A DNA stretch of 64,000 nucleotides, taken from assembly GCF_015277895.1 (NCBI RefSeq), contig NZ_CP063815.1, positions 2,356,001 through 2,420,000 on the forward strand, given 5' to 3'. Position numbers and translations under genes: made by a program. Below, one piece after another: positions 38,175 through 48,551 of this stretch. This DNA comes from Microbacterium abyssi. Lineage in GTDB: Bacteria > Actinomycetota > Actinomycetes > Actinomycetales > Microbacteriaceae. Position 1 is the first letter of the stretch. Every line of letters starts with the position of its first letter. The notes under the pieces are model-generated. The model saw only the letters and a list, made by a program, of their open reading frames with translations. It did not search any database and had not been told where the DNA came from.

Positions 38175-38204
38175 AGCCTATTCCTGTGAACCGGCTGAAG
38201 GCAA
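38175..38204 (-). promoter_or_regulatory. Candidate promoter for the exporter leader transcript
   Basis: On the minus strand TTGCCT (38204-38199) and TAGGCT (38180-38175) are separated by 18 bases and fit housekeeping sigma boxes. Transcription would start near 38167, giving a leader of about 200 bases before the exporter gene. Confidence 0.45.
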
Positions 38205-38240
38205 GCATCATTCCCTGATTCGTTCACCCTCCGTTCGAAA

Positions 38241-38738
38241 TCAGCGCGGCGCACGCTCGTGCGCGAGCAGGGACTCCTTGACGTCGAGGCCCCAGGCGAA
38301 GCCGCCCAGCGACCCGTCGCTGCGCAGCACGCGATGGCAGGGGACGAACAGCGCCGGCGCGTTGCGCGCGCAGATGGATGCCGCGGCCCGCACCGCGCTC
38401 GGGCTGCCGAGGGCCGTGGCGAACTCCGCGTAGGTCAGCGGCTCTCCCGGCGCGATGCGCCGCAGCGCGTCCCATCCGGTGCGCTGCATGTCGGTGCCGT
38501 GCTGGCGGACGGCGACCGTGCCGATCGCGGCGACATCGCCGGCGTAGTAGGCGCGGACGGCGGATGCGGCATCCGTCTCGCCCTCACGCATCTCGGCGGG
38601 CCGGTACTTCACAGCCAGCCGGTGGATGATGTCGTCGTGGACGGCGGTCCAGCCCGAGGCGAGCACGCGCTGCTCTTCGTCGACGAGCATCGTGAACGGG
38701 CCGTCGGCGGTGTCGATGGTCTGGATGAGAGCGGTCAT
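38241..38738 (-). CDS. ogt: Methylated-DNA-[protein]-cysteine S-methyltransferase
   Basis: The 165-aa product transfers methyl groups from O6-methylguanine to its own active Cys134 in [11 protein letters not shown]. The upstream helix-turn-helix segment ([19 protein letters not shown]) holds the arginine finger region. The ATG at 38738 overlaps the alkA stop by 4 bases (ATGA), so the two alkylation repair genes are coupled. It is a suicide repair enzyme. Confidence 0.95.
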   Translation of the reverse strand: MTALIQTIDTADGPFTMLVDEEQRVLASGWTAVHDDIIHRLAVKYRPAEMREGETDAASAVRAYYAGDVAAIGTVAVRQHGTDMQRTGWDALRRIAPGEPLTYAEFATALGSPSAVRAAASICARNAPALFVPCHRVLRSDGSLGGFAWGLDVKESLLAHERAPR

Positions 38739-40210
38739 GAGAGCTCCTTCTTCGAAATCTTGGCAGGTCGGACGGGCGCGGCGCGCCAGAGGTGCGCGCA
38801 CAGGTAACTGCGCCACGGGGCCGCGCGTTCGGCCCAGGCGATGAGTTCGCGAGCGGAAGATGGGATGCCGGCCGCCGCCGCTCCGGCGCGGACGGCGACG
38901 TCTCCCGGCAGCAGCACGTCGGGATCGCCGAGCACGCGCATCCGCACGTAGTCGGCGGTCCACGGTCCGATGCCGGGCATCGCCAGCAGCGCCTCCCGCT
39001 GTGCGGCGCTGTCGTCGCCGACCGTGAGAGTGAGCGAGCCGTCCGCGAGCGCGGCCGCGGCACCCGTGATCGCGCGGATCCGGGCACCCGGCCCGCGCAG
39101 CACCTCGGCGCCGTGCTCGGCGATCGCGGTCATGGTCGGGAACAGGATGCCGTTCTCGCCGGTCCGCTCCCCCAGCGCATCTGTCAGCGCGGTCAGTGCG
39201 GTGCGCGCGGCGGCGACGGTGATCTGCTGACCCACCATGGCGCGGATGAGCATCTCGTGCGGATCGGCGGCTCCCGGGACGCGCATTCCCGGCACCTCGG
39301 CCACGAGCGGCGCGAGCTGCGGGTGCGTCGACAGCGCGGCGGCGATGGCGATGGGATCGGCATCCAGGTCGAAGATCCGCCGGGTCGTCGCGACCAGCGG
39401 CGCGAGGTCGCCGAGGTGCGTCACGCGGGCGCGCAGTCGCAGTCTTCCCCCGTCATCCTGGCGGACCTCGAACCAGGCCGGTCCGCCGGTCATCCGGAGA
39501 TGGCGGGCGAACGAGCAGTCCGTGGTCGTCTCGACGCCGGGTACTGCGCGTGCCGCCATCCAGGCGAAGATGCCGGCGGCGTCCATCGGCGAGCGGTGCG
39601 GGAGCAGCAGGTCGATCTCGCCGGGCACTGCGACGCCGCCGTGCCGCCGGGCCCGCAGCTCGGTCGGCGTCAGTCCGAACACCTCGCGGATCGTGTCATT
39701 GCACTGGCGAATGCTGGCGAAACCGGCCGAGAACGCGACGTCGGCGATCGGCAGGTCGGTGCCGACCAGCAGCATCCGCGCGTTGTGGGCGCGGTGCGCG
39801 CGGGCGAGTGCGAGTGGCCCTGCGCCGAGCTCGGCGGTCAGCAGCCGGGTGAGATGCCGGCTGGAGTACCCGAGGCGCGCGGCGAGCCCCGGCACACCCT
39901 CGCGCTCCACCACGCCGGCGGCGATGAGGCGCATGGCGCGAGCCGCGGCATCTCCTCGCGCGTCCCACGCGGGCGAGCCCGGTGCCGCCTCCGGCAGGCA
40001 TCGCTTGCACGCTCGGAACCCCGCCTCATGGGCGGCAGCGCTGGTCGGATAGAAGCTGACGTTCTCCCGCTTCGGCGTGCGGGCGGGGCAGGACGGGCGG
40101 CAGTAGATGCCGGTGGAATGCACGGCCGTGACGAACTGTCCGTCGAAGCGGATGTCGCGCGCGTCGATCGCGCGGTACCGCTCGTCGAAGGTCATCGTCG
40201 GGAAGCTCAT
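38735..40210 (-). CDS. alkA: Ada-type/AlkA fusion: DNA-3-methyladenine glycosylase II with AraC-like regulator domain
   Basis: The 491-aa protein has an Ada-like zinc domain with Cys37, Cys41, Cys68 and Cys71, an AraC-type DNA-binding domain (about 85-185, with [16 protein letters not shown]), an AlkA N-terminal domain (about 195-300), and an HhH-GPD glycosylase with [15 protein letters not shown] and the catalytic Asp in LLPGDVAVR. It probably senses methyl phosphotriesters through the N-terminal cysteines, activates its own repair operon, and excises alkylated bases. The ATG at 40210 starts the conserved region. It is co-transcribed with ogt. Confidence 0.93.
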   Translation of the reverse strand: MSFPTMTFDERYRAIDARDIRFDGQFVTAVHSTGIYCRPSCPARTPKRENVSFYPTSAAAHEAGFRACKRCLPEAAPGSPAWDARGDAAARAMRLIAAGVVEREGVPGLAARLGYSSRHLTRLLTAELGAGPLALARAHRAHNARMLLVGTDLPIADVAFSAGFASIRQCNDTIREVFGLTPTELRARRHGGVAVPGEIDLLLPHRSPMDAAGIFAWMAARAVPGVETTTDCSFARHLRMTGGPAWFEVRQDDGGRLRLRARVTHLGDLAPLVATTRRIFDLDADPIAIAAALSTHPQLAPLVAEVPGMRVPGAADPHEMLIRAMVGQQITVAAARTALTALTDALGERTGENGILFPTMTAIAEHGAEVLRGPGARIRAITGAAAALADGSLTLTVGDDSAAQREALLAMPGIGPWTADYVRMRVLGDPDVLLPGDVAVRAGAAAAGIPSSARELIAWAERAAPWRSYLCAHLWRAAPVRPAKISKKELS

Positions 40211-40268
40211 GCCTCCACTCTGACACGTCCGAATGCCGCTGGCTCGCGGAAATCGGACATGGCAGTGT

Positions 40269-41876
40269 CTAGTGGAAGAAGTGGCGCTCGCCTGTGAAGA
40301 ACATCGTGACGCCGGCGGCCTTCGCAGCGGCGATGACCTCGTCGTCGCGCACCGAGCCGCCGGGCTGGATGATCGTCGAGATGCCGGCGTCGATGAGCAC
40401 CTGAGGGCCGTCGGCGAACGGGAAGAACGCATCGGATGCCGCGATCGTCCCCGCTGCCCGATCCCCCGCCCGCTCCACCGCGAGGCGGCAGGAGTCGACG
40501 CGGTTCACCTGTCCCATGCCGATGCCGACGGTGGCCTTGCCCTTGGCGAGCACGATGGCGTTCGACTTCACGGCGCGGCACGCCTTCCACGCGAAGATCA
40601 GATCGCTCATCTCCTCGTCGCTCGGGCGCTCACCGGTGACGAGCTCCCAGCCGTTGGCGACCGAGTCGATGTCGTCGGGGAAGCGGTCGGCATCCTGCAG
40701 GAGCAGTCCGCCGGAGACCAGGCGCACGTCCATCTCCTCCTGCTGCCAGTCGGCGGGCAGCTCCAGCAGGCGCAGGTTCTTCTTGGCCTTGAAGACCTCG
40801 AGCGCGGCCGGCTCGAACGCCGGGGCGACGATGACCTCGGTGAAGATGTCCTTGAGGTTCTCCGCCATCTTCAGGGTCACAGTGCCGTTGGTGGCGATCA
40901 CGCCGCCGTACGCCGAGACCGGGTCGCACTCGTGGGCCCGCAGGTGCGCGCTGGCGATCGGGTCGAGGGCGTTCGGGGCGGTGGTCGCGATGCCGCACGG
41001 GTTGGCGTGCTTGACGATGGCGACGGCCGGCAGGATCATGTCGAACGCGGCGCGCAGCGCGGCATCCGCGTCGACGTAGTTGTTGTACGACATCTCCTTG
41101 CCCTGCAGCTGGACCGCCTGCGCGATGCCGTGGCCGCCGACGCGCGAGTAGATCGCCCCGCGCTGGTGCGCGTTCTCGCCGTAGCGCAGCGTGGCGATGC
41201 GCTCGGCCTTGATCGTGAGGTGCTCTGGCAGCTCGCCGCCCTCGGTGAGGGTTCCCTCGGCGAACCACGCCGCGACGGCGGTGTCGTACGCGGAGGTGTG
41301 GGCGAACGCGCGCGCCGCGAGCTCGCGGCGCTGCGTGAGGGTGGTGCCGCCCGCGGCGATCGACTCGATCAGGGCGGGGTACGACTCCGGGGAGACGACG
41401 ATCGCGACGTTGGCGTGGTTCTTCGCCGAGGCGCGCACCATGGCGGGCCCCCCGATGTCGATCTGCTCGACCACGTCGTCACCGGACGCGCCGGATGCGA
41501 CGGTCTCCACGAACGGATACAGGTTGACGACGACGAGCTCGAAGGGCGAGATGCCGAGCTCGGCGAGCTGGCGCTCGTGATCCTCCAGGCGCAGGTCGGC
41601 GAGCAGGCCGCCATGGATGCTGGGGTGCAGGGTCTTCACGCGACCGTCGAGCATCTCGGCCACGCCGGTGACCGCGGCGACGTCGGTGACGTCGTAGCCG
41701 GCTTCGCGGATGGTCGCGGCCGTGGACCCGGTGGAGACGATCTCGACGCCGGCGTCGGCGAGCGCCGCAGCCAGCACGAGCAGGTCGGTCTTGTCGCTCA
41801 CGGACACGAGCGCCCTCTTGATCGGGACGACATCGCGATCGCGGTAGAGGGACTTGTCGCGGCTCGGACCGGCCAT
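40269..41876 (-). CDS. purH: Bifunctional AICAR transformylase / IMP cyclohydrolase
   Basis: The 535-aa enzyme performs the last two steps of IMP synthesis. The N-terminal cyclohydrolase domain contains [12 protein letters not shown] and [10 protein letters not shown]; the C-terminal transformylase contains KYGENAHQ-like [10 protein letters not shown] and [11 protein letters not shown]. The transformylase uses 10-formyl-THF, linking it to glyA, whose riboswitch senses AICAR-derived ZTP. AAGGAGAT precedes the ATG at 41876. It lies 38 bases after purN. Confidence 0.97.
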   Translation of the reverse strand: MAGPSRDKSLYRDRDVVPIKRALVSVSDKTDLLVLAAALADAGVEIVSTGSTAATIREAGYDVTDVAAVTGVAEMLDGRVKTLHPSIHGGLLADLRLEDHERQLAELGISPFELVVVNLYPFVETVASGASGDDVVEQIDIGGPAMVRASAKNHANVAIVVSPESYPALIESIAAGGTTLTQRRELAARAFAHTSAYDTAVAAWFAEGTLTEGGELPEHLTIKAERIATLRYGENAHQRGAIYSRVGGHGIAQAVQLQGKEMSYNNYVDADAALRAAFDMILPAVAIVKHANPCGIATTAPNALDPIASAHLRAHECDPVSAYGGVIATNGTVTLKMAENLKDIFTEVIVAPAFEPAALEVFKAKKNLRLLELPADWQQEEMDVRLVSGGLLLQDADRFPDDIDSVANGWELVTGERPSDEEMSDLIFAWKACRAVKSNAIVLAKGKATVGIGMGQVNRVDSCRLAVERAGDRAAGTIAASDAFFPFADGPQVLIDAGISTIIQPGGSVRDDEVIAAAKAAGVTMFFTGERHFFH

Positions 41877-41914
41877 GGGATATCTCCTTCTTGCGTGGGC
41901 GTTCGGGTTCTCGG

Positions 41915-42496
41915 TCAGTGGGTCAGTGCGAGATCGCCGGTGGCGATGCGGCGCACGACGTCGATCAGCAGCCGCCGTTCGACGGGCTTGATGCGCTCGT
42001 GCAGGCTCTGCTCGGTGTCGCCGGGCTGCACCGCGATGCGCTCCTGGGCGAGGATCGGCCCGGAGTCGACGCCGTCATCGACGACGATGACGCTCGCACC
42101 GGTCTGCGTGACGCCGGCGGCGAGCGCCTCGCGCACGCCGTGCGCGCCGGGGAACTCGGGCAGGTAGGCCGGGTGGGTGTTGATGATGCGCGGCGCGTAG
42201 CGGGCGACGAGGGATGCCGGCAGCAGCCGCATCAGGCCGCTCAGCACGACGAGGTCGGGCTGCCAGGTGTCGAGCTGACGGCCGAGTTCCTCGCCCCAGG
42301 CCTCGCGGCTCTCGAACGAGCGGAACGGCACCGTGAAGCTCGGGACGCCGAACTCCTCGGCGTGCGCCAGACCTTCCGCGTCGCGGTCGGCACCGACCAC
42401 GACGATCCGCGCGGGGAAGTCAGGGTGGCGTGCGGCATCGAGAAGGGCGCGGAGGTTCGAGCCGGTGCCAGAGATGAGAACGGCGACCGTGAGCAC
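41915..42496 (-). CDS. purN: Phosphoribosylglycinamide formyltransferase
   Basis: The 193-aa product formylates GAR with 10-formyl-THF in purine synthesis. It shows the N-terminal [16 protein letters not shown] phosphate loop, the catalytic Asn/His/Asp set with [15 protein letters not shown], and [13 protein letters not shown]. The start is GTG at 42496. The order DUF6350-purN-purH on one strand is conserved in mycobacteria. Confidence 0.96.
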   Translation of the reverse strand: MLTVAVLISGTGSNLRALLDAARHPDFPARIVVVGADRDAEGLAHAEEFGVPSFTVPFRSFESREAWGEELGRQLDTWQPDLVVLSGLMRLLPASLVARYAPRIINTHPAYLPEFPGAHGVREALAAGVTQTGASVIVVDDGVDSGPILAQERIAVQPGDTEQSLHERIKPVERRLLIDVVRRIATGDLALTH

Positions 42497-42505
42497 CCGG
42501 TCAGT

Positions 42506-43912
42506 CTACCGGGGTGCGGGAGTGCTGCCGTCCCCGAAGAAGCCGTGATCGTCCAGGGGCTGGGTGTCGTTCGCATCCGGGTCGTTCGCGTCGGCCGAGG
42601 CGGCGTCGGCGTGCCCTTCGGCATCCGCCCACGAGAAGGTCGCCGCGGGGTCCGACGTCGGCGACGTTCCCATCTGCGCCACCCAGCGGTCTGTGCGCTC
42701 CTCGGCCAGTTCGTCGCGGTGTCGCGGCGCGAGCAGCATGATGGCGGCACCGACCAGCACCTCGGCTCCGACGGCGAGCGCGGTCCAGCCGGCATGCGGC
42801 CCCACCTGCGCCATGCGGGACGGGCCGATCGAACCGGATGCCAGCACCGCGGCGACTGCGACGATGCCGGCGCTGAGCAGGGCGATGCCCGCGGCGATCA
42901 CCGCGCGAGGAGCCGCGGGCCGCGCGGCATCCTGCCAGACCAGCCGCGAACGGACCAGCCAGCCGGCGAACGCGCCGGCGCCGACCGGCAGCAGCACCAC
43001 GATCAGCATCCAGATCGAGCTGTTCTCCGGCAGCAGTCCGAAAACCGGGATGCCGGGCACGACTCCCAGCTGCGTGCCGGAGGGAGACACCGCCGTGCCG
43101 GCGCCCACGGCGAAGCCGGGTCCGGCGATCCACGCGATCGCCCAGACGAGCACCGTGGGCAGATAGGCGATGTGACCGAGCGTCAGCACGGCTGCACCGG
43201 TGGCATCGACCCGCACCGCCTGGAAGAGCGCGACGACCTCTCCCCCGCGCAGCACGACCAGCAGCGCGACCGCCAGTCCGGCGATGCCGGTGAGGGCGAC
43301 GATGACGGCTGCGGTCCCGCGGACGATCTCCGCCGGGAGCACGCTCCACGCGCCCCGCGAGTCCACGCGGTCATGGATGCGGTCGATGAGGCCCGCGTCG
43401 CCCTCGCGCCACGCGTATCCGACGGCTCCGCTCAGCGACCCGACCAGGTACACGGCGACGGGCAGCAGGATGGCGAGGCCGAGCGGAACCTGAGCGAGTT
43501 CCGCGCGTGCCGTGATGGCGACGGCGGTGGCGATCAGCGCGAACGCAAGCGAACCCGCGATGACGCCGAGAAGCCAGGCGCCGGAGCGCGCGGCCCTGCT
43601 CCCGGAACGAGCGGCGAACAGCAGCGTGAAGACGAGGAAGGCGAGCGGGGTCAGCGAGAGCGTGAAGCTCGCGGCATCCGGTGAGATGCCGACCGCCGAG
43701 ATCACGGCATCCGGCACGACGATGTCGACGGGAACGCCGTGGCCGAACTGCCACAGGGTGCCGGCGACCGGCCAGAGCGCACCCCAGTCGGCGCTCGCGC
43801 CGAAGGCGAGCGTCCACAGCAGCGTCAGCGGGGCGAGCAGCACGGCGAGGCCGACGGCCGCAGCGATGGCAGCGTCGACCGCAGCGAGAATCGCGACGAG
43901 GAGGCGTTGCAT
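42506..43912 (-). CDS. DUF6350 / PerM-like multi-pass membrane protein
   Basis: The 468-aa protein has about nine to ten hydrophobic helices across residues 1-395 and a hydrophilic Asp/Glu-rich C-terminal tail. Its position directly upstream of purN-purH matches mycobacterial Rv0955 (PerM), a DUF6350 membrane protein linked to cell division and persistence. The assignment rests on topology and synteny, because no catalytic motif is visible. It starts 92 bases from the divergent purine permease gene. Confidence 0.78.
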   Translation of the reverse strand: MQRLLVAILAAVDAAIAAAVGLAVLLAPLTLLWTLAFGASADWGALWPVAGTLWQFGHGVPVDIVVPDAVISAVGISPDAASFTLSLTPLAFLVFTLLFAARSGSRAARSGAWLLGVIAGSLAFALIATAVAITARAELAQVPLGLAILLPVAVYLVGSLSGAVGYAWREGDAGLIDRIHDRVDSRGAWSVLPAEIVRGTAAVIVALTGIAGLAVALLVVLRGGEVVALFQAVRVDATGAAVLTLGHIAYLPTVLVWAIAWIAGPGFAVGAGTAVSPSGTQLGVVPGIPVFGLLPENSSIWMLIVVLLPVGAGAFAGWLVRSRLVWQDAARPAAPRAVIAAGIALLSAGIVAVAAVLASGSIGPSRMAQVGPHAGWTALAVGAEVLVGAAIMLLAPRHRDELAEERTDRWVAQMGTSPTSDPAATFSWADAEGHADAASADANDPDANDTQPLDDHGFFGDGSTPAPR

Positions 43913-44004
43913 GACTCAACGAGACTACGACGAGAACCTGATCGCCTAGCGGTGGCGCGCGCGAGGGATGCCGGACACGATATCGTTCCCGAGGAGGTTC
44001 CCCG

Positions 44005-45450
44005 ATGACAAATCCCCCCTCGTCCGCACCCGGCTCCGCCACGAGCGCAGCACCCGAACAGGCCGCTGAGCCGAAGAACGGGCTGGACCGCTTCTTCGAA
44101 GTCACCAAGCGCGGCTCGACGATCAGCGCCGAGGTGCGCGGCGGCATCGTCACGTTCGTCACGATGGCCTACATCGTGATCCTGAACCCGATCATCCTCT
44201 CGACTCCCGACGTCGAGGGCACCGTGCTCGACGGCAACGCGGTCGCCGCGACCACCGCGCTCACCGCCGGTGTCATGACGCTGCTGTTCGGCATCGTCAC
44301 CCGCCTGCCGTTCGCCTTCGCGGCGGGTCTGGGCATCAACGCGTTCCTCGCGTTCTCCGTGGTCGGCTCGGTGACCTGGCCCGAGGCGATGGCCCTGGTC
44401 ATGATCAACGGTGCGGTGATCGTGCTGCTCGCCGCCACCGGCCTTCGGAAGATGATCTTCGACGCCGTTCCCGTGCAGCTCAAGCTCGCGATCACGGTCG
44501 GCATCGGGCTGTTCATCGCCTTCATCGGCTTCGTCAACGCCGGCTTCGTCACGGCGACCGGCAACGCGTCTCCCCCCGTCGACCTCGGCATCGGCGGCTC
44601 CGTCGCGTCCGTCCCGACCGTGCTGTTCGTGATCACGCTGCTGCTCGGCGGCGTGCTCATCGCGCTGCGAGTCAAGGGCGCGATCCTCATCGCCCTCGTC
44701 GGCGGCACCGTGCTCGCTGCCATCGCGAACCTCATCTGGCCGTTCGGTCTGGACTTCGGCTTCGCCGGCGGCATCATGAGCCTGCCCGACCTCAGCCTCA
44801 TCGGCGCCGTCGACTTCGGCTTCGACCTCGGCCGGGTCAGCGTGGTCGCGCTCGTGATGTTCGTGTTCACGCTGATCTTCTCGAACTTCTTCGACGCCAT
44901 GGGCACCATGACCGGTCTCGCCAAGGAAGCAGGGCTCGCCGATGAGAAGGGCGATTTCCCCCGCATCAAATCGGCGCTGGTCGTCGAGGGCGTCGGCGCG
45001 ATCGCCGGTGGTGCGACCTCCTCGTCGTCCGCGACCGTGTTCGTCGAGTCCGGATCCGGCATCGGCGAGGGCGCCCGCACGGGTCTTGCGACCTCGGTGA
45101 CCGGCATCCTGTTCCTACTGGCGATGTTCTTCACGCCGCTGACCTCGCTCGTTCCCGGCGCGGTCGCAGCCGCGGCCCTGGTGCTCGTCGGCGCGATGAT
45201 GCTCTCGCAGATCAAGAACATCGACTTCAGCGACTTCCGCGTGCTGCTGCCGGTGTTCCTCACGGCGACGGTGATGCCGATGACCTACTCGATCGCCAAC
45301 GGCATCGGCGCGGGCTTCGTCAGCTGGATCGTCGTGAACGCGCTCTCCGGCCGCGCCAAGACGATCCATCCGCTGCTGTGGATCGTCGGCGCAGGCTTCG
45401 TGCTGTTCTTCGCACGCGGCCCGATCGAGGCTGCGTTCGGCGTCATCTGA
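44005..45450 (+). CDS. NCS2-family (AzgA-like) purine permease
   Basis: The 481-aa transporter has 12 or more helices. It contains the conserved LGINAFLAFSVV segment, FDAMGTMTGLAKEAGL, and SSSSATVFVESGSGIGEGARTG split across helices, all typical of hypoxanthine/guanine/adenine permeases of the AzgA group. GAGGAGGT precedes the ATG. Its location next to purine genes fits purine salvage. A hairpin terminator follows. Confidence 0.94.
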   Translation: MTNPPSSAPGSATSAAPEQAAEPKNGLDRFFEVTKRGSTISAEVRGGIVTFVTMAYIVILNPIILSTPDVEGTVLDGNAVAATTALTAGVMTLLFGIVTRLPFAFAAGLGINAFLAFSVVGSVTWPEAMALVMINGAVIVLLAATGLRKMIFDAVPVQLKLAITVGIGLFIAFIGFVNAGFVTATGNASPPVDLGIGGSVASVPTVLFVITLLLGGVLIALRVKGAILIALVGGTVLAAIANLIWPFGLDFGFAGGIMSLPDLSLIGAVDFGFDLGRVSVVALVMFVFTLIFSNFFDAMGTMTGLAKEAGLADEKGDFPRIKSALVVEGVGAIAGGATSSSSATVFVESGSGIGEGARTGLATSVTGILFLLAMFFTPLTSLVPGAVAAAALVLVGAMMLSQIKNIDFSDFRVLLPVFLTATVMPMTYSIANGIGAGFVSWIVVNALSGRAKTIHPLLWIVGAGFVLFFARGPIEAAFGVI

Positions 45451-45468
45451 CGCTCGCGCTGCGCGAAT

Positions 45469-45500
45469 CGAGGGGCGGATGCTGCGGCATCCGCCCCTCG
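45469..45500 (+). terminator. Terminator after the purine permease gene
   Basis: CGAGGGGCGGATGC and GCATCCGCCCCTCG form a perfect 14-bp stem with loop TGCG, 18 bases after the stop. Confidence 0.88.
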
Positions 45501-45545
45501 TCGTCTTCCGGGCCTGACGGTCCAGGCGTCCGCGCCTGACGCTCT

Positions 45546-45575
45546 GAGGGCCGAAGTGTCGAGCGCTGAAGTGTC
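45546..45575. repeat. Two tandem 15-nt units between terminators
   Basis: GAGGGCCGAAGTGTC is followed directly by GAGCGCTGAAGTGTC (13 of 15 identical). They lie in the non-coding gap between the purine permease and sucD, which also holds three scattered CTGACG words. No function is apparent. Confidence 0.7.
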
Positions 45576-45599
45576 GGACCCTGACGGGCCCCGGGTACA

Positions 45600-45635
45600 A
45601 GTGAAGGCCCCGGGGTGGAGCCCGGGGCCTTCACT
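45600..45635. terminator. Terminator downstream of sucD
   Basis: GTGAAGGCCCCGGG and CCCGGGGCCTTCAC form a 14-bp stem (15 with the flanking A-T pair) around a 6-base loop, 17 bases past the sucD stop on the minus strand. Confidence 0.88.
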
Positions 45636-45651
45636 CATAGTCTACCTGGGT

Positions 45652-46554
45652 TTACAGGCTCTCGACGATCGCGCGCATCAGGTCAGCCGTCTCGGACGGC
45701 GTCTTGCCGACCTTGACGCCGGCGGCCTCGAGGGCCTCCTTCTTCGCCTGTGCGGTTCCGGCTGAGCCGGAGACGATGGCGCCGGCGTGGCCCATGGTCT
45801 TGCCCTCGGGAGCCGTGAAGCCCGCGACGTAGCCGACGACCGGCTTGGTGACGTGCGCCTTGATGTACTCGGCCGCACGCTCCTCGGCGTCGCCGCCGAT
45901 CTCGCCGATCATGACGATCGCCTTGGTCTCGGGGTCGGCCTCGAACGCCTCGAGAGCGTCGATGTGCGTCGTGCCGATGACCGGGTCGCCGCCGATGCCG
46001 ATGGCGGTCGAGAAGCCCAGGTCGCGCAGCTCGAACATCATCTGGTAGGTCAGGGTGCCCGACTTCGAGACGAGTCCGATCGGGCCCTTACCGGTGATGT
46101 TCGCCGGGGTGATGCCGACGAGCGCCTCGTCCGGTGTGATGATGCCGGGGCAGTTCGGGCCGATGATGCGGGTCTTGTTGCCCTTGCTCTTCGCGTAGGC
46201 CCACGCTTCGGCGGAGTCGCCGACCGGCACGCCCTCGGTGATGACGACGAGCAGCGGGACCTCGGCGTCGATGGCCTCGATCATGGCGTCCTTGGTGAAG
46301 GCACCGGGGACGAACGCGATCGACACGTCGGCGCCGGTCTCCTTCATGGCCTCGGCGACCGAGCCGAAGACGGGGAGCTCGATGGCATTGCCGTCCTTGT
46401 CGGTGTGCGAGACGGCCGTGCCGGCCTTGCGGGCGTTGACGCCGCCGACGACCTGGGTACCGGCCTTGAGCATGAGAGCTGTGTGCTTGGTGCCCTCGCC
46501 GCCGGTGATGCCCTGGACGATGACCTTGGAATCCTTGTTCAGGAAGATCGACAT
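45652..46554 (-). CDS. sucD: Succinyl-CoA synthetase alpha subunit
   Basis: The 300-aa subunit binds CoA and carries the phosphohistidine. It shows [14 protein letters not shown], the CoA-binding FVPGAF segment, [10 protein letters not shown], and the active His in [13 protein letters not shown]. With SucC it interconverts succinyl-CoA with succinate plus NTP in the TCA cycle. It lies 31 bases after sucC in the same operon. Confidence 0.97.
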   Translation of the reverse strand: MSIFLNKDSKVIVQGITGGEGTKHTALMLKAGTQVVGGVNARKAGTAVSHTDKDGNAIELPVFGSVAEAMKETGADVSIAFVPGAFTKDAMIEAIDAEVPLLVVITEGVPVGDSAEAWAYAKSKGNKTRIIGPNCPGIITPDEALVGITPANITGKGPIGLVSKSGTLTYQMMFELRDLGFSTAIGIGGDPVIGTTHIDALEAFEADPETKAIVMIGEIGGDAEERAAEYIKAHVTKPVVGYVAGFTAPEGKTMGHAGAIVSGSAGTAQAKKEALEAAGVKVGKTPSETADLMRAIVESL

Positions 46555-46585
46555 TTCTCTAATCCTTTTCTGAGGTCTCGGAGGG

Positions 46586-47752
46586 TCAGGCGTTCGCCAG
46601 CGCGGCGGCCTTGTCGGCGCCCTCGTCCATGGTGGCGGCGAGAGTCACGAGCGGGTGGGCGTACTCGGCGAGGATGGCGCGGCCCTCTTCGACGCGGTTG
46701 CCGTCCAGGCGCACGACGAGCGGCTTCGATGCGGTGTCGCCGAGCGTCTGCAGGGCGCCCTTGATGCCGTTCGCGACGGCGTCGCACGCGGTGATGCCGC
46801 CGAACACGTTGACGAACACGCTCTTCACCTGCGGGTCACCGAGGATGACGTCGAGGCCTGCGGCCATGACCTCGGCCGATGCACCGCCTCCGATGTCGAG
46901 GAAGTTCGCGGGCTTCACTCCGCCGTGGTCCTCACCGGCGTAGGCGACGACGTCGAGGGTCGACATGACGAGCCCCGCGCCGTTGCCGATGATGCCGACC
47001 TGACCGTCGAGCTTGACGTAGTTCAGGCCCGACTCCTTGGCCTTGGCCTCGAGCGGGTCGGCAGCGCCCTTGTCCTCGAGCGCCTCGTGCTCGGGGTGGC
47101 GGATCTCGGACGCGTTCTCGTCGAGGGTGACCTTGCCGTCGAGCGCGATGATGTCGCCGTCCTCGGTGCGGACCAGCGGGTTGACCTCGACGAGCGTGGC
47201 ATCCTCGCCCTTGTAGACCTCATACAGCTTCACGAAGACGTCGGAGACCTTCTCGACGAGGTCCTCGGGGAAGTTCGCGGCGCGAGCGATCTCGACGGCC
47301 TTCGCCTTGTCGATGCCGGTCAGCGGGTCGACCTCGATGCGCGCGAGCGCCTCGGGCTTCTCCACCGCGAGCTGCTCGATCTCCATGCCGCCCTCGACGC
47401 TGCACAGCGAGAGGTACGAGCGGTTCGCGCGGTCGAGCAGCACGGAGAAGTAGAACTCCTCGGCGATGCGGGCACCGGCGGCGACCATGACGCGCTTGAC
47501 GACGTGGCCCTTGATGTCCAGGCCGAAGATGGACTTGGCGGCCTCGTACGCCTCATCGGGGTTCTTGGCGACCTTGACGCCGCCCGCCTTGCCTCGACCA
47601 CCGGTCTTGACCTGAGCCTTGACTACGACCACGCCACCGAGCTTCTCGGCTGCCGCTTTCACCTCCTCGGGGGTGTCCGCGACGATGCCGGCGAGGACCG
47701 GCACTCCGTACTTCTCGAAAACGTCTCGTGCCTGGTACTCGTACAGATCCAC
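46586..47752 (-). CDS. sucC: Succinyl-CoA synthetase beta subunit
   Basis: The 388-aa subunit has an N-terminal ATP-grasp fold ([36 protein letters not shown]) and a C-terminal ligase domain with [13 protein letters not shown]. It binds the nucleotide and succinate. The start is GTG at 47752, with GAAGGAAG upstream. A palindrome at 47788-47803, 36 bases before the start, resembles one before icd. Confidence 0.97.
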   Translation of the reverse strand: MDLYEYQARDVFEKYGVPVLAGIVADTPEEVKAAAEKLGGVVVVKAQVKTGGRGKAGGVKVAKNPDEAYEAAKSIFGLDIKGHVVKRVMVAAGARIAEEFYFSVLLDRANRSYLSLCSVEGGMEIEQLAVEKPEALARIEVDPLTGIDKAKAVEIARAANFPEDLVEKVSDVFVKLYEVYKGEDATLVEVNPLVRTEDGDIIALDGKVTLDENASEIRHPEHEALEDKGAADPLEAKAKESGLNYVKLDGQVGIIGNGAGLVMSTLDVVAYAGEDHGGVKPANFLDIGGGASAEVMAAGLDVILGDPQVKSVFVNVFGGITACDAVANGIKGALQTLGDTASKPLVVRLDGNRVEEGRAILAEYAHPLVTLAATMDEGADKAAALANA

Positions 47753-47787
47753 TGTGCTTCCTTCACTGGGCTGCGGTCCGGAAAGTC

Positions 47788-47803
47788 TCTCGATGTCGAG
47801 ATA
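47788..47803. promoter_or_regulatory. Candidate operator upstream of sucC
   Basis: On the minus strand the sequence is TATCTCGACATCGAGA, containing the perfect inverted arms TCTCGA and TCGAGA around CA. It matches the icd element at 13 of 16 positions. It lies in the gap shared with the divergent TetR gene, which is one candidate for the protein that binds it. Confidence 0.5.
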
Positions 47804-47885
47804 TCGACCAGGAACAAAGCTTACTACTCCTGTCTGAGCGCCTCAGTCGACGGCGGTCGCGTTCACCCGGCGTTAGGCTTCTCGC

Positions 47886-48551
47886 ATGCATGAGTCCGTG
47901 GAAACGCCGGGCGGCGTCGTCGCCGCAGCGCTGGACCTGTTCCGGGCGCAGGGATTCGACCAGACGTCGGTCGAGCAGATCGCCAAGGCTGCAGGTGTCT
48001 CGAGGTCGACGTTCTTCCGCCAGTTCGGCGGCAAGGAGGACGTCGTCTTCGCCGATCACGAGGTTCTGCTGGCCGAGTTGCGCGACTTCCTGTCCGAGAC
48101 GCACCCCGACCCGTGGGACGCGGTGTGCCGCGCCTCCCAGCATGTCTTCGCTCACTTCGCGCACGACCCGGAGCTGGCGCGCCAGCGGTACCAGGTCGTG
48201 CGGCAGGTGCCTGCACTGCGCGAGCGCGAGATCGTGACTGTCTTCCGCTACGAGCGGCTCTTCGACGACTACCTGCGCCGTGCGCTTCCCGGCATCGACC
48301 CGCTGGATGCCGTCGGCTTCGCCGCCCTGGTCACCGCAGTGCACAATCACGTACTGCGTCAGTTGCTGCGCGGCACGAAGCGAGTGCCGCCGACCGTGCT
48401 GCAGTCAGCGCTGGATGACGTGCGGCGACGGTACGGAGTGCTCCCCGATGCGGCGGACGACGAACCGGACGACGTCGTGGTGGCGGTGTTCCCGCGGGCG
48501 ATGCCGATCGCCGAGGTTTCCCGTCGGCTGCAGACCAGGCTGGAGCAGTAG
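47886..48551 (+). CDS. TetR-family transcriptional regulator
   Basis: The 221-aa regulator has the TetR helix-turn-helix at residues about 10-56 (ALDLFRAQGFDQTSVEQIAK followed by AAGVSRSTFFRQF). Its all-helical ligand domain is of unknown specificity. It is divergent from sucC, so it may regulate sucCD or only itself. Its stop codon abuts the stop of the convergent gene with no bases between. Confidence 0.92.
   Translation: MHESVETPGGVVAAALDLFRAQGFDQTSVEQIAKAAGVSRSTFFRQFGGKEDVVFADHEVLLAELRDFLSETHPDPWDAVCRASQHVFAHFAHDPELARQRYQVVRQVPALREREIVTVFRYERLFDDYLRRALPGIDPLDAVGFAALVTAVHNHVLRQLLRGTKRVPPTVLQSALDDVRRRYGVLPDAADDEPDDVVVAVFPRAMPIAEVSRRLQTRLEQ

Noticed and set aside
43911..43949. Twelve-codon plus-strand ORF before the purine permease gene
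   Set aside because: It has no ribosome site and its ATG is the palindromic partner of the DUF6350 gene start. Nothing supports translation, unlike the leader ORF at 38059-38124.
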